From positions 1 through 31,687 of the forward strand of contig CAZGHS010000014.1 of the NCBI GenBank assembly GCA_964525495.1: a stretch of DNA of 31,687 nucleotides, read 5' to 3'. A model generated the notes under the pieces. That model was not told the DNA's origin. It saw only the letters and a program-made list of their open reading frames with translations, and made no database searches. This DNA is from CAZGHS01 sp964525495 (GTDB lineage Bacteria; Patescibacteriota; Microgenomatia; JALYQM01). This document shows, one piece after another, positions 31,616-31,687 of the stretch (position 1 is its first letter; every line of letters begins with the position of its first letter). The position numbers and the translations under genes were made by a program.

Positions 31616-31687
31616 GGAGGGGTCGCATAGTGGCCGAGTGCTGACGTCTCGAACACGTCTAGGTGATGAGCCTCGTGGGTTCGAATC
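31616..31687 (+). tRNA. tRNA-Ser (anticodon CGA), cut by window end
   Basis: Starts GGAGGGG; D-arm with GTGGCCGAGTGC; anticodon loop CTCGAAC in stem GACGT/ACGTC gives CGA; variable arm; T-arm GGTTCGAATC runs off the window. The 3' end is missing. Confidence 0.85.

Overview
The window looks like a chromosomal segment of a Candidate Phyla Radiation (Patescibacteria) bacterium, possibly Microgenomates-like. The evidence is a type IV secretion (T4SS) locus built from PrgI, a TraC/VirB4-N-like protein, a VirB4 ATPase, a VirB6-like membrane protein and seven small two-helix T4SS pilins. Further support comes from tRNAs without encoded CCA, an LPxTG-type surface protein, and many small membrane proteins of unknown function. 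Base composition is AT-rich (around 40% GC by eye) except for one GC-rich gene. This placement is inferred; no phylogenetic marker such as 16S rRNA is present.

Layout. 1-180: tail of a membrane protein and a shared terminator. 175-7832: four large genes of unknown function, two leftward (410 and 576 aa) and a divergent rightward pair (1195 and 300 aa). 7841-15847: leftward T4SS operon, in transcription order PrgI fusion, TraC-like protein, VirB4, Cys-rich pilin-like protein, pilin, VirB6-like protein. 15951-16619: LPATG surface protein. 16620-18221: a GC-rich foreign-looking surface protein gene with repeated and structured flanks. 18222-20194: five tandem T4SS pilin genes, the last with its own promoter, strong ribosome-binding site and terminator. 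20294-25043: rightward envelope genes (SpoIID-like protein with coiled coil, PH-domain membrane protein, small membrane protein, phosphatase-like/propeller protein). 25071-26280: a small unexplained transcription unit, smpB and a divergent tmRNA gene. 26283-28710: ComF, SDR oxidoreductase, small membrane protein, membrane-anchored MsrB. 28763-31687: four tRNAs (Ser-TGA, Ser-GCT, Arg-GCG, partial Ser-CGA) interleaved with an HNH nuclease, a Cys-rich repeat lipoprotein, a membrane protein and a 66-aa protein.

How it fits together. The T4SS genes, pilins, surface proteins and a peptidoglycan-acting SpoIID protein form an envelope/secretion neighbourhood. No relaxase or VirD4-type coupling protein is visible, so DNA uptake, surface attachment or protein export fits as well as conjugation. 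ComF nearby is compatible with DNA uptake but does not prove it.

The most useful discoveries are: a recurring promoter (often TGATATACT) placed so that transcription starts at or a few bases before the ATG, implying widespread leaderless mRNAs; a tmRNA with an unusually long 38-codon tag; a small promoter-ORF-terminator unit beside smpB; the repeat-flanked GC-rich gene; an HNH gene that runs into a tRNA gene; and a lipoprotein made of Cys-paired repeats of about 34 residues.
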